DNA of 64,000 nt, taken from positions 3,702,501-3,766,500 of the forward strand of contig NZ_CP078138.1 of NCBI RefSeq assembly GCF_019212185.1. Direction: 5' to 3'. The notes under the pieces were generated by a model, which saw nothing but the letters and a program-made list of their open reading frames with translations, was not told where the DNA came from and did not search any database. Positions 10,890-20,035 of this stretch are shown piece by piece. The stretch is from Pseudomonas fluorescens (GTDB lineage: Bacteria; Pseudomonadota; Gammaproteobacteria; Pseudomonadales; Pseudomonadaceae). The stretch's first letter is position 1; each line of letters begins with the position of its first letter. Both the position numbers and the translations under genes were made by a program.

Positions 10890-12142
10890 TCGAGTACGCC
10901 GACCTGCTGATCATCGGTGCCGGTCCCGCAGGCCTTGCCGCTGCCCTCGCCGCCGCCCCCAGCGACGCGCGCATTGTGCTGCTCGACGACAATCCGCTGG
11001 CTGGCGGCCAGATCTGGCGCGACGGTCCCCAGGCCAGCCTGCCCGCTCAGGCCCGTCGCCTGCGCCAACGCATGGCGGCGTGCAGCAATATTCGCCATCA
11101 CGCGCAGACCCGAGTCATCGCCTGTGTCGCGCCGAAACAGCTGCTGGTGGAAAGCCCCGAACAAGGCTGGCAGATCCGCTACGACAAACTGATCCTGTGT
11201 ACCGGCGCCCGCGAGCTGCTGCTGCCCTTCCCCGGCTGGACCTTGCCTGGGGTCACCGGCGCCGGTGGTTTGCAGGCCTTGATCAAAGGTGGCTTGCCGG
11301 TACAGGGCGAACGCCTGGTGATCGCCGGCAGCGGCCCCCTGTTGTTGGCCAGTGCCGCCACCGCAAAAAAACACGGCGCTCAGGTCCTGCGCATCGCCGA
11401 GCAAGCCTCCCGTGGCGCGGTGGCCGGCTTCGCCGCGCAACTGCCGCGCTGGCCGGGCAAGTGCCTGCAGTCGCTGCGCCTGTTCGACCCTCACTACCGC
11501 ACTGGCAGCCACGTGCTGGCGGCGCTGGGCAGCGATCGCCTCGAAGGTGTGCGCCTGCTGCAGCAAGGCAAGATCGTCGAACTGGAATGCCAGCGCCTGG
11601 CCTGCGGCTTTGGCTTGATCCCCAATATTCAGCTGGGCCAGGCCCTGGGCTACGCGCTCAATGGTCAGGCCCTGGCCGTCGATGCCTGGCAGGCCAGCAG
11701 CCTTGCCGATCACTTTGCCGCCGGTGAATGCACCGGTTTCGGTGGCAGTGAACTGGCGCTGGTGGAAGGCGCGATTGCCGGACACGCCGCTGTCGGCGAT
11801 CAGCAGGCCGCGCGCCAGTTATGGTCACGACGGGCGCGCTGGCAAGGATTCGCCGACACCCTGAACCAGGCGTTCCGCCTGAATCCCCAACTCAAGGCGC
11901 TGCCCGCAGCCGACACCCTGATCTGTCGCTGCGAAGACGTACCCTATGCCGCCCTCGCCGACCAGCAGGGCTGGCGCGCCGCCAAGCTGACCAGCCGCTG
12001 CGGCATGGGTGCCTGTCAGGGCCGGGTCTGTGGCGCAGCGTTGCACCATTTGTTCGGCTGGCAACCGGCGGCGCCGCGCCCGCCGTTCAGTCCGGCACGG
12101 ATCGAAACATTGATGAGCCTGGACGAGACCCCACCCGCCTGA
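10886..12142 (+). CDS. FAD/NAD(P)-binding subunit of D-hydroxyproline dehydrogenase (HcnB/OoxA-like)
   Basis: 418 residues; ATG 10886 overlaps the preceding stop by 4 bases. First Rossmann motif at residues 8-13 (IIGAGPAGLAAA), second nucleotide-binding fold near VIAGSGPLLLASA, and a C-terminal BFD-like [2Fe-2S] domain with LICRCEDV and CGMGACQGRVC, giving the C-x-C and C-x4-C ligands. This is the alpha-type subunit seen in opine, octopine and hydroxyproline dehydrogenase complexes. With the two genes upstream it forms a complete three-subunit enzyme that feeds electrons to the membrane chain. Confidence 0.9.
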   Translation: MIEYADLLIIGAGPAGLAAALAAAPSDARIVLLDDNPLAGGQIWRDGPQASLPAQARRLRQRMAACSNIRHHAQTRVIACVAPKQLLVESPEQGWQIRYDKLILCTGARELLLPFPGWTLPGVTGAGGLQALIKGGLPVQGERLVIAGSGPLLLASAATAKKHGAQVLRIAEQASRGAVAGFAAQLPRWPGKCLQSLRLFDPHYRTGSHVLAALGSDRLEGVRLLQQGKIVELECQRLACGFGLIPNIQLGQALGYALNGQALAVDAWQASSLADHFAAGECTGFGGSELALVEGAIAGHAAVGDQQAARQLWSRRARWQGFADTLNQAFRLNPQLKALPAADTLICRCEDVPYAALADQQGWRAAKLTSRCGMGACQGRVCGAALHHLFGWQPAAPRPPFSPARIETLMSLDETPPA

Positions 12143-12214
12143 TTCCGCCCCGGGACTTTCGGCGATCGCGGTGAGTCACTATGATCCCGAGGTCGCCAAC
12201 GGACCCTGAGCGCC

Positions 12215-12964
12215 ATGTACCCCTCACTCAACAGCTTCCAGCCCTGTGACCTGCCGACCCTGCTCGGCAGCCTGCAAGCCATCGCGCCGCTGCTCGACAC
12301 CCTGGCGGACGTGGTGTTCTTCATCAAGGACTGCGAGGCACGCTACGCCTTCGTCAACCAGACCCTGGCCCGCCGCTGCGGTTTCAAGCAGCGCAGCCAA
12401 CTGCTCGGACTGACTGCCGAACAGGTGTTCCCGGAGCGTTTCGGCCCGTTGTACACCGCGCAGGATCGGCGGGTCCTCGACAGCGGTCGCGAACTGGCCG
12501 ATCAACTTGAGTTGCACCTGTACTACGGCAATCAGCCGATCTGGTGCCTGACCCACAAGCTCGCCCTGCGCGATCAGCAGGGACAAATCGTCGGCCTCGC
12601 CGGCATCTCCCGCGACTTGCAAACGCCGCAGTCCAGCCACCCGGCCTATCAAAAACTGGCAGCGGTCGATGCGCATATCCGCAGCCATTTTGCCCAGCCC
12701 ATCAGCCTCGCCGAACTGACCGCGATTGCTGGCTTTTCCGTGGCGCAACTGGAGCGCCACTGTAAACGGGTGTTCCAGCTCACCCCAAGGCAGATGATTC
12801 ACAAGGCCCGGCTGGAAGAAGCCTCGCGCCTGCTGCTCGACAGCGACCTGCCGATCACGGAGATCGCCCTGCGCTGCGGCTACACCGATCACAGCGCCTT
12901 CAGCCGGCAGTTCCGCGCCCTCACCAGCCTGTCGCCGAGCCACTATCGCGATAACCCGCGCTGA
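12215..12964 (+). CDS. AraC-family regulator with N-terminal PAS domain
   Basis: 249 residues: a PAS-like sensor at about 25-135 (DTLADVVFFIKDCEARYAF, ending in GQIVGLAGISRDL) and two AraC helix-turn-helices at about 148-245 (ISLAELTAIAGFSVAQLERH; LPITEIALRCGYTDHSAFSRQF). It sits between the dehydrogenase genes and the transporter operon, and P. aeruginosa has an AraC-type activator (LhpR) at the same place, so it is probably the hydroxyproline-responsive activator. A hairpin-like GGGTGTTCC/GGGGCACCC follows at about 12977. Confidence 0.88.
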   Translation: MYPSLNSFQPCDLPTLLGSLQAIAPLLDTLADVVFFIKDCEARYAFVNQTLARRCGFKQRSQLLGLTAEQVFPERFGPLYTAQDRRVLDSGRELADQLELHLYYGNQPIWCLTHKLALRDQQGQIVGLAGISRDLQTPQSSHPAYQKLAAVDAHIRSHFAQPISLAELTAIAGFSVAQLERHCKRVFQLTPRQMIHKARLEEASRLLLDSDLPITEIALRCGYTDHSAFSRQFRALTSLSPSHYRDNPR

Positions 12965-13146
12965 TCCGCCCAGCCGGGTGTTCCTTTAAGGGGCACCCGC
13001 GCCCCCACTGCTCCCATATGTAACACCCCTCCCAGCGCCTCCAGGCACCTCAGTCGCAAACAGCATCGACGTAGGACGTCTACGGCAAGGCCTGAAAGAA
13101 AAATCCAACTATCGACTGGAAACGGGCACGCTGCTTGCTATTGTTA

Positions 13147-13162
13147 ATATCGTATACGAAAT
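13147..13162. promoter_or_regulatory. GntR operator TCGTATACGA upstream of the transporter operon
   Basis: Perfect 10-bp palindrome TCGTATACGA at 13150-13159 within ATATCGTATACGAAAT, identical over 16 bases to the site at 19007-19022. It lies 49 bases before the binding-protein gene; a half-site ATACGATAT follows at about 13168. Confidence 0.7.
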
Positions 13163-13207
13163 CCTCAATACGATATCCAACAGCATCTTCACCACCACGA
13201 GGCCTCT

Positions 13208-14026
13208 ATGAAAAACCCAGCATTTGCCGTAGCCCTCAGCGCTGTTCTCGCTTCCACCTTTGTCGCCACCGCCCAGGCCGACAAGCTCGACGACATTATC
13301 GGTTCCGGCAAGCTGCGTTGCGCCGTGACCCTGGACTTCCCGCCCATGGGCTTCCGTGATGAAGGGAATAACCCGGCGGGCTTCGATGTGGACTACTGCC
13401 GCGATCTGGCAAAAATCCTCGGGGTCGAGGCCGAAGTGGTGGAAACCCCTTTCCCTGACCGCATCCCGGCGCTGGTCTCGGGGCGTGCCGACGTGATCGT
13501 CGCCTCCACCTCCGACACCCTGGAACGGGCCAAGACCGTCGGCCTGACCGTGCCCTACTTCGCCTTCCAGATGGTCGTGCTGACCCGCGACAACACCGGC
13601 ATCAACAGCTTCGACGACATCAAGGGCAAGCCGGTCGGCAACACCAGCGGCACCTATGAAGCGATTGCCCTGGAGAAAGACGTTAAGAACTGGGGCAGCG
13701 GCAGTTTCCGCGCCTACCAGTCGCAGAACGACACCCTGCTGGCCGTCGCCCAAGGCCACATCGACGCCACCGTGGTGACCAATACCGTGGCCGCCGCCAC
13801 CATTAAGTCGGGCAAATACAAGAACCTGAAAATCGCCGGCAATGCGCCGTACGTCATCGACTACGTATCGCTGGGGGCCAAGCGTAACGAGTACGGCCTG
13901 CTCAACTACCTCAACCTGTTCGTCAACCAGCAGGTGCGCACCGGGCGCTACAAGGAACTCTTCGTGAAGTGGGTCGGCACTGATATTCCGCCAACCAACC
14001 TGACCGTGCCACAGGTCTACTACTGA
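13208..14026 (+). CDS. Hydroxyproline ABC transporter, periplasmic binding protein (SBP_bac_3)
   Basis: 272 residues with signal peptide (about 1-24, ending ATAQA). Family 3 solute-binding fold: GKLRCAVTLDFPPMGFRDEG, GFDVDYCRDLAKILG, GRADVIVASTSDT and DDIKGKPVGNTSGT are the canonical ligand-pocket segments for polar amino acids. First gene of an operon with aconitase X, two permeases and an ATPase, so hydroxyproline or a related imino acid is the probable ligand. Confidence 0.92.
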   Translation: MKNPAFAVALSAVLASTFVATAQADKLDDIIGSGKLRCAVTLDFPPMGFRDEGNNPAGFDVDYCRDLAKILGVEAEVVETPFPDRIPALVSGRADVIVASTSDTLERAKTVGLTVPYFAFQMVVLTRDNTGINSFDDIKGKPVGNTSGTYEAIALEKDVKNWGSGSFRAYQSQNDTLLAVAQGHIDATVVTNTVAAATIKSGKYKNLKIAGNAPYVIDYVSLGAKRNEYGLLNYLNLFVNQQVRTGRYKELFVKWVGTDIPPTNLTVPQVYY

Positions 14027-14036
14027 GGTGCCTGGC

Positions 14037-15815
14037 ATGCCTGGGTACACTGCCATGACCGGGCGTAGCCTGGTCGCGGGCGCCGCGCAAGGCGCCCTGC
14101 TGTTCGCCGATGTCGGCTTGAGTTTCTGGGGCGGGGTCGACCCGTACAGCGGTGAGGTCATCGACCGTCACCACCCCTTGAGCGGCGATCAGTTGGCCGG
14201 ACGGTTGCTGGCCATTCCCAGTGGCCGCGGCTCCTGCACCGGCAGCAGCGTGATGATGGAGCTGATCAGTAACGGTCATGCTCCGGCGGCACTGGTGCTG
14301 GCCGAGCCGGACGAAATCCTGACCCTGGGTGTGCTGGTCGCGCAGACCATTTTCCAGCGTTCCCTGCCGGTGCTGTGCATCGGCAGGGAGGCCTTCGCCG
14401 CTTTGCGCGGTCAGGCCTTTGCGCGGGTCGATGGCGCATCCCTGAGCCTGTTCGAACAACGTCCCGACGACGGCTGGCACCCCTCCGCCGAGGCGTTACC
14501 CGATGCCGGCCACGCCAGTTCCATCAATCTCAATGAGGTCGATCAGGCTCTGCTCGACGGCCAACACGGCAAAGCCGCGCAAGTGGCGATGCAGATCGTC
14601 CTGCGCATGGCCCAACTGCAAGGCGCACCGAGCCTGGTGGATATCACCCAGGCGCACATTGATGGCTGCATCTATACCGGCCCCGCGAGCCTGCGCTTTG
14701 CCGAACAACTGGTGCAATGGGGCGCCCGGGTGCGGGTGCCGACCACCCTCAATTCAATCTCCGTCGACCAACGTCGCTGGCGTGAACTGGGCATCGATCC
14801 GGCACTCGGCGAACCGGCCAGTGCCCTGGGCGATGCCTACATGGCGATGGGTGCGCAGCTGAGTTTCACCTGCGCACCCTACTTGCTCGACACTGCACCC
14901 AAGGCCGGCGAGCAAATCGTCTGGGCCGAATCCAATGCGGTGGTCTACGCCAACAGCGTGCTCGGCGCGCGCACCCTGAAATACCCTGACTACCTCGACA
15001 TCTGCATCGCCCTCACCGGTCGCGCCCCGCTGATTGGCTGTCACCTGGACGCACAACGCAAGGCCCAGGTGCAGATCGAATTGCCCGACCTTGCGCAGCT
15101 CGACGACGCTTTTTATCCGCTGCTCGGTTACCACATCGGCACGCTCACCGGCAGCCGCATTCCACTGGTGCTCGGCCTGCAACGCCACACCCCAAGCCTG
15201 GATGACCTCAAGGCTTTCGGTGCGGCCTTCGCGACCACCTCGGCGGCGCCGCTGTTTCATATCGCCGGGGTCACGCCGGAGGCCATCGACCCGACGCAAG
15301 TGCTGCAGTCCGGCGTCGAGATCGAGGTGCAAACCATCAGCCTGCCGGACTTGCTCGGCAGTTGGCGCGAACTCAACAGCGCCCGCGAGCCGAAGGTGGA
15401 CGTGGTGTCGCTGGGCAACCCGCACTTCTCGCTCACCGAGTTCGCGCAGTTGGCGCGCCTGTGCACCGGCCGGCGGATTCATCCGCGAGTGGTGCTGGCG
15501 ATCACCTGTGGTCGCGCGGTGCTGGAACAGGCGCGGCAGGCCGGGCACATCGCGCCGATTGAAGCCTTCGGCGCGACCCTGGTCACCGACACCTGCTGGT
15601 GCATGCTCGGCGAGCCGGTGATTCCTCCTGCCGCCACAACCCTGATGACCAACTCGGGCAAGTACGCCCATTACGCACCCGGCCTGGTCGGACGCAAGGT
15701 GCACTTCGCCAGTCTTGCCGAATGCGTCGACGCCGCCTGCAGCGCCACGGCCAGCGGGCGCCTGCCGGCCTGGCTGCAACCCGCCACCCTCCTTGAGAAC
15801 CCTGCGCATGTTTGA
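14037..15815 (+). CDS. Aconitase X, fused form; probable cis-3-hydroxy-L-proline dehydratase
   Basis: 592 residues from ATG 14037, with GAGG 8 bases upstream (GTG 14028 and ATG 14055 are alternatives). Residues about 1-140 are the small swivelling domain (RSLVAGAAQG, then IPSGRGSCTGSS with the active-site Ser), and about 165-590 the large Fe-S domain (ITCGRAVLEQA, VTDTCWCMLGEP, NSGKYAHYAPG). One-chain AcnX enzymes of bacteria dehydrate cis-3-hydroxy-L-proline to pyrroline-2-carboxylate; two-chain archaeal forms act in mevalonate metabolism. Its place in this operon supports the former. It overlaps the next permease gene by 8 bases. Confidence 0.88.
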   Translation: MPGYTAMTGRSLVAGAAQGALLFADVGLSFWGGVDPYSGEVIDRHHPLSGDQLAGRLLAIPSGRGSCTGSSVMMELISNGHAPAALVLAEPDEILTLGVLVAQTIFQRSLPVLCIGREAFAALRGQAFARVDGASLSLFEQRPDDGWHPSAEALPDAGHASSINLNEVDQALLDGQHGKAAQVAMQIVLRMAQLQGAPSLVDITQAHIDGCIYTGPASLRFAEQLVQWGARVRVPTTLNSISVDQRRWRELGIDPALGEPASALGDAYMAMGAQLSFTCAPYLLDTAPKAGEQIVWAESNAVVYANSVLGARTLKYPDYLDICIALTGRAPLIGCHLDAQRKAQVQIELPDLAQLDDAFYPLLGYHIGTLTGSRIPLVLGLQRHTPSLDDLKAFGAAFATTSAAPLFHIAGVTPEAIDPTQVLQSGVEIEVQTISLPDLLGSWRELNSAREPKVDVVSLGNPHFSLTEFAQLARLCTGRRIHPRVVLAITCGRAVLEQARQAGHIAPIEAFGATLVTDTCWCMLGEPVIPPAATTLMTNSGKYAHYAPGLVGRKVHFASLAECVDAACSATASGRLPAWLQPATLLENPAHV

Positions 15816-16473
15816 CTACAGCTTCCAATGGCGCGCAGCCCTGCGCGCCCTGCCCGATATGCTGGCCGGGGCCCTGGTGACCTTCGAGACCGCCGCACTT
15901 TCGATGATCTTCGGGGTGCTGATCGCCCTCGCCCTGACCGTCATGCGTGAAGCGCACAACCCGTTCCTGCGGGGCGTGGCCAACGGCTGGGTGTCGATTG
16001 CGCGCAATACGCCGTCCCTGTTCCAGATCTACATCCTGTACTTCGGCCTGGGTTCCCTGGGGCTGCACGTCAGCTCCTGGCTGGCGTTGCTGGCGGGGAT
16101 CACCTTCAACAACGCCGGCTACCTTGCGGAGAACTTTCGCGGCGGTCTCAAGGCGGTACCCGACACCCAGGTGCGCGCTGCCCGCTCCCTGGGCATGAGC
16201 GCGTTCCAGGCCTATCGCCTGATCATCGTCCCGCAGCTGCTGCGGATCGTCTTCTACCCCCTGACCAACCAGATGGTCTGGGCGGTGCTGATGACCTCAC
16301 TGGGGGTGATCGTCGGTCTGAACAATGACCTCACCGGCGTGACCCAGGACTACAACGTCAAGACGTTCCGTACCTTCGAGTACTTCGCGATTGCCGCCGT
16401 GCTGTATTACCTGATTGCCAAGGCGATCGTCGCAGTAGCCCGGCTGATGGCCTGGCGGCTGTTCCGTTACTGA
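15808..16473 (+). CDS. Polar amino acid ABC transporter permease 1
   Basis: 221 residues; start ATG 15808 overlapping the AcnX stop. HisM/GlnP-type permease with about five membrane segments, the first at residues 19-44. The EAA loop reads AARSLGMSAFQAYRLIIVPQ (about 130-150), which contacts the ATPase. Inner-membrane subunit pairing with the next gene. Confidence 0.92.
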   Translation: MFDYSFQWRAALRALPDMLAGALVTFETAALSMIFGVLIALALTVMREAHNPFLRGVANGWVSIARNTPSLFQIYILYFGLGSLGLHVSSWLALLAGITFNNAGYLAENFRGGLKAVPDTQVRAARSLGMSAFQAYRLIIVPQLLRIVFYPLTNQMVWAVLMTSLGVIVGLNNDLTGVTQDYNVKTFRTFEYFAIAAVLYYLIAKAIVAVARLMAWRLFRY

Positions 16474-16483
16474 GGACGTGCCC

Positions 16484-17134
16484 ATGTTTACCACCAGCTT
16501 TTCCTGGAATGATCTGCTGTTCATGCTCGACGGTGCCTGGGTCACCCTGCAACTGACGTTCTGGTCGATCATCCTCGGCTCGGTCGCCGGTCTGCTCTTC
16601 GGTCTGCTGCGCGCCCTGCTGCCACGGGCCAGCCTGCCCCTGGCCTGGGTGCTGGACGTGTTCCGCAGCGTGCCGTTGCTGATCCAGTTCGTGCTGTTCA
16701 ACTCGTTCAAGAGCATCGTCGGCCTCAACATCAGCGCCTTCAGCGTCGGCTGCATCGTACTCGGCGCCTACACCGCCGCGTACTTCACCGAGATCGTGCG
16801 CAGCGGCGTGCTTTCGGTGCCGTTCACCCTGCGCCGGGCCAGTCGCTCGCTGGGCCTGAGCTACCTGCAGGACCTGCGCTGGATCGTCCTGCCGATCGCC
16901 ACCCGCGTGGCCTTCCCTGGCTGGCTCAATCTGGTACTCAGCGTGATGAAAGACACCGCACTGGTGATGTGGATCGGCATCGTCGAACTGCTGCGCGCCT
17001 CGCAAACCATCGTCACCCGCATTCAGGAGCCCTTACTGGTTCTGTGCATCGCGGGCCTTATCTACTACGTCATGAGCCTGGTGGTCGCTCGCCTGGGCGC
17101 TCGTCTGGAAAGAAGGTGGCAAGAAAATGATTGA
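16484..17134 (+). CDS. Polar amino acid ABC transporter permease 2
   Basis: 216 residues from ATG 16484 (GAGGA upstream; the GTG at 16478 is less likely). Membrane segments at about 14-40 and onward; EAA loop RRASRSLGLSYLQDLRWIVLP. It overlaps the ATPase gene by 8 bases, so the three transporter genes are coupled. Confidence 0.92.
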   Translation: MFTTSFSWNDLLFMLDGAWVTLQLTFWSIILGSVAGLLFGLLRALLPRASLPLAWVLDVFRSVPLLIQFVLFNSFKSIVGLNISAFSVGCIVLGAYTAAYFTEIVRSGVLSVPFTLRRASRSLGLSYLQDLRWIVLPIATRVAFPGWLNLVLSVMKDTALVMWIGIVELLRASQTIVTRIQEPLLVLCIAGLIYYVMSLVVARLGARLERRWQEND

Positions 17135-17849
17135 GATCGACAACGTACACAAATCCTTCGGCGATCTGGAAGTGGTCAAGGGCGTCAGCCTGACGGTGAA
17201 CAAGGGCGAGGTGGTGTCGATCATCGGCGGCTCCGGCTCCGGCAAATCCACCTTGCTGATGTGCATCAACGGCCTGGAACCGATCCAGAAAGGCAGCATC
17301 CGTGTCGACGGCGTCGAGGTCCACGGCCACGGCACCGACCTCAACCGTTTGCGGCAGAAGATCGGCATCGTGTTCCAGCAGTGGAACGCCTTCCCGCACC
17401 TGACCGTGCTGGAAAACGTCATGCTTGCGCCGCGCAAGGTGCTGGGTAAAAGCAAGGCCGAAGCCGAGGCGCTGGCGGTGCAGCAACTGACCCATGTCGG
17501 CTTGGGCGACAAGCTCAGGACTTTCCCCGGCAAGCTTTCCGGCGGCCAGCAACAACGCATGGCCATCGCCCGCGCCCTGGCCATGTCGCCGGATTACATG
17601 CTGTTCGACGAAGCCACCTCGGCCCTCGATCCGCAACTGGTGGGCGAGGTGCTGGACACCATGCGCATGCTCGCCGAAGACGGCATGACCATGGTCCTGG
17701 TGACCCACGAAATCCGCTTTGCCCGGGACGTCTCCGACCGCGTGGCGTTCTTTCGCAACGGCCTGGTGCATGAGATCGGCTCGCCGGATCAGGTGATTGG
17801 TAATCCGATGCAGCCGGAGACGGCGGCGTTTCTCAAGTCGGTGAAATAG
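17127..17849 (+). CDS. Polar amino acid ABC transporter ATPase
   Basis: 240 residues. Walker [10 protein letters not shown] at about 34-42, Q-loop [10 protein letters not shown], signature [15 protein letters not shown] at about 135, Walker [12 protein letters not shown] and switch His in [10 protein letters not shown] complete HisP/GlnQ-class ATPase energising uptake by the two permeases. Last gene of the AcnX-containing operon before the racemase-like gene, 52 bases on. Confidence 0.95.
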   Translation: MIEIDNVHKSFGDLEVVKGVSLTVNKGEVVSIIGGSGSGKSTLLMCINGLEPIQKGSIRVDGVEVHGHGTDLNRLRQKIGIVFQQWNAFPHLTVLENVMLAPRKVLGKSKAEAEALAVQQLTHVGLGDKLRTFPGKLSGGQQQRMAIARALAMSPDYMLFDEATSALDPQLVGEVLDTMRMLAEDGMTMVLVTHEIRFARDVSDRVAFFRNGLVHEIGSPDQVIGNPMQPETAAFLKSVK

Positions 17850-17901
17850 CCGATGCCAGCGAAGAGACCCTGACAGACACAACACGAACAAGGAGCAAAC
17901 C

Positions 17902-18930
17902 ATGCGCTCATCCAAGATCATCCACATCGTCAGCTGCCACGCCGAAGGCGAGGTCGGTGATGTCATCGTCGGCGGCGTCGCGCCCCCGCCCGGCGCCACC
18001 CTATGGGAACAATCACGCTGGATTGCACAGGACAACACCCTGCGCAACTTCGTCCTCAACGAACCACGCGGCGGCGTGTTCCGCCACGTCAACCTGCTGG
18101 TCCCGGCCAAAGACCCACGGGCGCAGATGGGCTGGATCATCATGGAACCGGCCGACACTCCGCCGATGTCCGGCTCCAACTCGCTGTGCGTGGCCACCGT
18201 GCTGCTCGACAGCGGCATCCTGCCGATGACCGAGCCACAAACCCGACTGGTGCTGGAGGCACCCGGCGGTTTGATCGAAGCGGTTGCCGACTGCCGCGAC
18301 GGCAAGGTCGAACGGGTGGAGATCAAGAACGTGCCGTCCTTCGCCGACCGCCTCGACGCCTGGATCGAAGTCGAGGGACTGGGCTCGTTGCAGGTCGACA
18401 CTGCCTATGGCGGCGACAGCTTCGTGATCGCCGATGCGCAGACCCTGGGCTTTGCGATTCGTCCGGATGAAGCGGCGGATCTGGTGGCGACCGGGCTGAA
18501 AATCACCCGCGCGGCCAACGAGCAACTGGGCTTCGTGCATCCACTGAACCCCGGCTGGTCGCATATTTCGTTCTGCCAGATCGCCGCGCCCATCGTTCGC
18601 GAAAACGGCGTGGCCACAGGCGCCAATGCGGTGGTGATCCAGCCCGGCAAGATCGACCGCTCGCCCACCGGCACCGGCTGTTCGGCGCGCATGGCGGTGA
18701 TGCACGCCAAGGGCCTGATGGGGGTTGACGAACGTTTTGTCGGGCGCTCGATTCTCGGCTCCGAGTTTCACTGCCGCATCGACTCGCTGACTGAAGTCGC
18801 CGGCCGCCCGGCGATCTACCCGTGCATCAGCGGCCGCGCCTGGATCACCGGGACCCATCAACAGCTGCTCGATCCGAGCGATCCCTGGCCCCAGGGCTAT
18901 CGCCTGTCCGACACCTGGCCCGGCGCCTGA
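17902..18930 (+). CDS. Proline racemase superfamily, probable trans-3-hydroxy-L-proline dehydratase; atypical catalytic pair
   Basis: 342 residues, AAGGAG upstream of ATG 17902. The fold matches the epimerase at 8616, but both cysteine positions are changed: Ser90 in PMSGSNS replaces the first Cys and Thr256 in [12 protein letters not shown] replaces the second. Known trans-3-hydroxyproline dehydratases have Cys/Thr, so loss of the second Cys argues for a dehydratase, not an epimerase; the Ser at the first position is unusual. P. aeruginosa has a racemase-like gene (LhpK) in the same order. Product would be pyrroline-2-carboxylate, reduced by the enzyme at 23225. Exact substrate uncertain. 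Confidence 0.8.
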   Translation: MRSSKIIHIVSCHAEGEVGDVIVGGVAPPPGATLWEQSRWIAQDNTLRNFVLNEPRGGVFRHVNLLVPAKDPRAQMGWIIMEPADTPPMSGSNSLCVATVLLDSGILPMTEPQTRLVLEAPGGLIEAVADCRDGKVERVEIKNVPSFADRLDAWIEVEGLGSLQVDTAYGGDSFVIADAQTLGFAIRPDEAADLVATGLKITRAANEQLGFVHPLNPGWSHISFCQIAAPIVRENGVATGANAVVIQPGKIDRSPTGTGCSARMAVMHAKGLMGVDERFVGRSILGSEFHCRIDSLTEVAGRPAIYPCISGRAWITGTHQQLLDPSDPWPQGYRLSDTWPGA

Positions 18931-19006
18931 GCGCAAGCGCTGACCAACGGCACCTGAAACCCCTGTTTATTTTGCAAAAAGCACTATCACAGCATTGTCA
19001 TTTCAA

Positions 19007-19022
19007 ATATCGTATACGAAAT
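19007..19022. promoter_or_regulatory. GntR operator TCGTATACGA upstream of the deaminase gene
   Basis: Second perfect copy of ATATCGTATACGAAAT (palindrome at 19010-19019), 28 bases before the ATG at 19047. Implies a separate promoter for the deaminase-permease-dehydrogenase block under the same regulator. Confidence 0.7.
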
Positions 19023-19046
19023 ACAAAACACACAACGGAGGCAACA

Positions 19047-19964
19047 ATGAGCAAGCGCATTAACTGGAGCGGTGTATTCCCTGCGGTCACCACCCAATTC
19101 AACGATGACTTTTCGATCAACCTGGAAAAAACCCACCAGGTGATCTCCAACGTGATCCGTGACGGCGTCTCGGGCCTGGTGGTCTGCGGTTCGGTGGGGG
19201 AAAACACCTCGCTGACCGCTGAAGAAAAAATCGCCGTGACCGAAGTCGCGGTCGATGCCTCCCGCGGTCGGGTGCCGGTGATCTGCGGCGTCGCCGAATT
19301 CACCAGCGTGCAAGCGGCAAAAGTCGCCAACGCGGTGCGCAAGGTCGGTGTCGACGGCGTCATGCTGATGCCGGCGCTGGTCTACGGCTCCAAGCCGTTC
19401 GAGACCGCCGAGCACTACCGCTACGTGGCAAAGAATGCCGACGTGCCGCTGATGGTCTACAACAACCCGCCGATCTACAAAAACGACGTCACCCCGGACA
19501 TCCTGATTGCCCTGGCCGACTGCGACAACGTGGTGTGCTTCAAGGACTCTTCTGGCGACACCCGGCGTTTCATCGACATTCGCAATGAAGTCGGCGACCG
19601 TTTCGTGCTGTTCGCCGGCCTCGACGACGTCGTGCTGGAAAGCCTCGCGGTGGGTGCCGAAGGCTGGGTCTCGGGGATGTCCAACGTGTTCCCGAAAGAA
19701 GGCGAAACCATCTTCCGCCTGGCCAAGGCCGGCCGTTACGCCGAAGCCATGCCGATCTACGAATGGCTGATGCCGATCCTGCACCTCGATGCCCGCGCCG
19801 ACCTGGTGCAATGCATCAAGCTCTGCGAAGCCATTGCTGGTCGCGGTAGCGCACTGACCCGTCCACCGCGCCTGGCCCTGCCGGAAGCCGACCGAGTGTT
19901 CGTCGAGCAGATCATGGCCAAGGCCCTGGCCAATCGTCCGCAGTTGCCGGACGTCGGTCTCTGA
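19047..19964 (+). CDS. lhpC: 1-pyrroline-4-hydroxy-2-carboxylate deaminase (DapA family)
   Basis: 305 residues, start ATG 19047 behind GGAGG. TIM-barrel lyase of the dihydrodipicolinate synthase superfamily: Schiff-base Lys166 in [10 protein letters not shown], Tyr138 in MVYNNPP, and [10 protein letters not shown] in the phosphate-like loop. Converts the product of D-hydroxyproline dehydrogenase to alpha-ketoglutarate semialdehyde plus ammonia. Context (same locus as the dehydrogenase and the semialdehyde dehydrogenase) distinguishes it from DapA proper. A strong hairpin terminator follows. Confidence 0.92.
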   Translation: MSKRINWSGVFPAVTTQFNDDFSINLEKTHQVISNVIRDGVSGLVVCGSVGENTSLTAEEKIAVTEVAVDASRGRVPVICGVAEFTSVQAAKVANAVRKVGVDGVMLMPALVYGSKPFETAEHYRYVAKNADVPLMVYNNPPIYKNDVTPDILIALADCDNVVCFKDSSGDTRRFIDIRNEVGDRFVLFAGLDDVVLESLAVGAEGWVSGMSNVFPKEGETIFRLAKAGRYAEAMPIYEWLMPILHLDARADLVQCIKLCEAIAGRGSALTRPPRLALPEADRVFVEQIMAKALANRPQLPDVGL

Positions 19965-19970
19965 GTGAGT

Positions 19971-20012
19971 GCCGGGCGGACCCTTGCAGGTCCGGCCCGG
20001 CTGCCTGTTTTT
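19971..20012 (+). terminator. Intrinsic terminator-like hairpin after the deaminase gene
   Basis: Arms GCCGGGCGGACC (19971-19982) and GGTCCGGCCCGGC (19989-20001) pair with a single bulge, followed by a five-T run at 20008-20012. It lies inside a co-directional gene block, so it may reduce rather than abolish expression of the permease gene downstream. Confidence 0.7.
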
Positions 20013-20035
20013 GCGCCCCTACAGGAAACGCCAGC

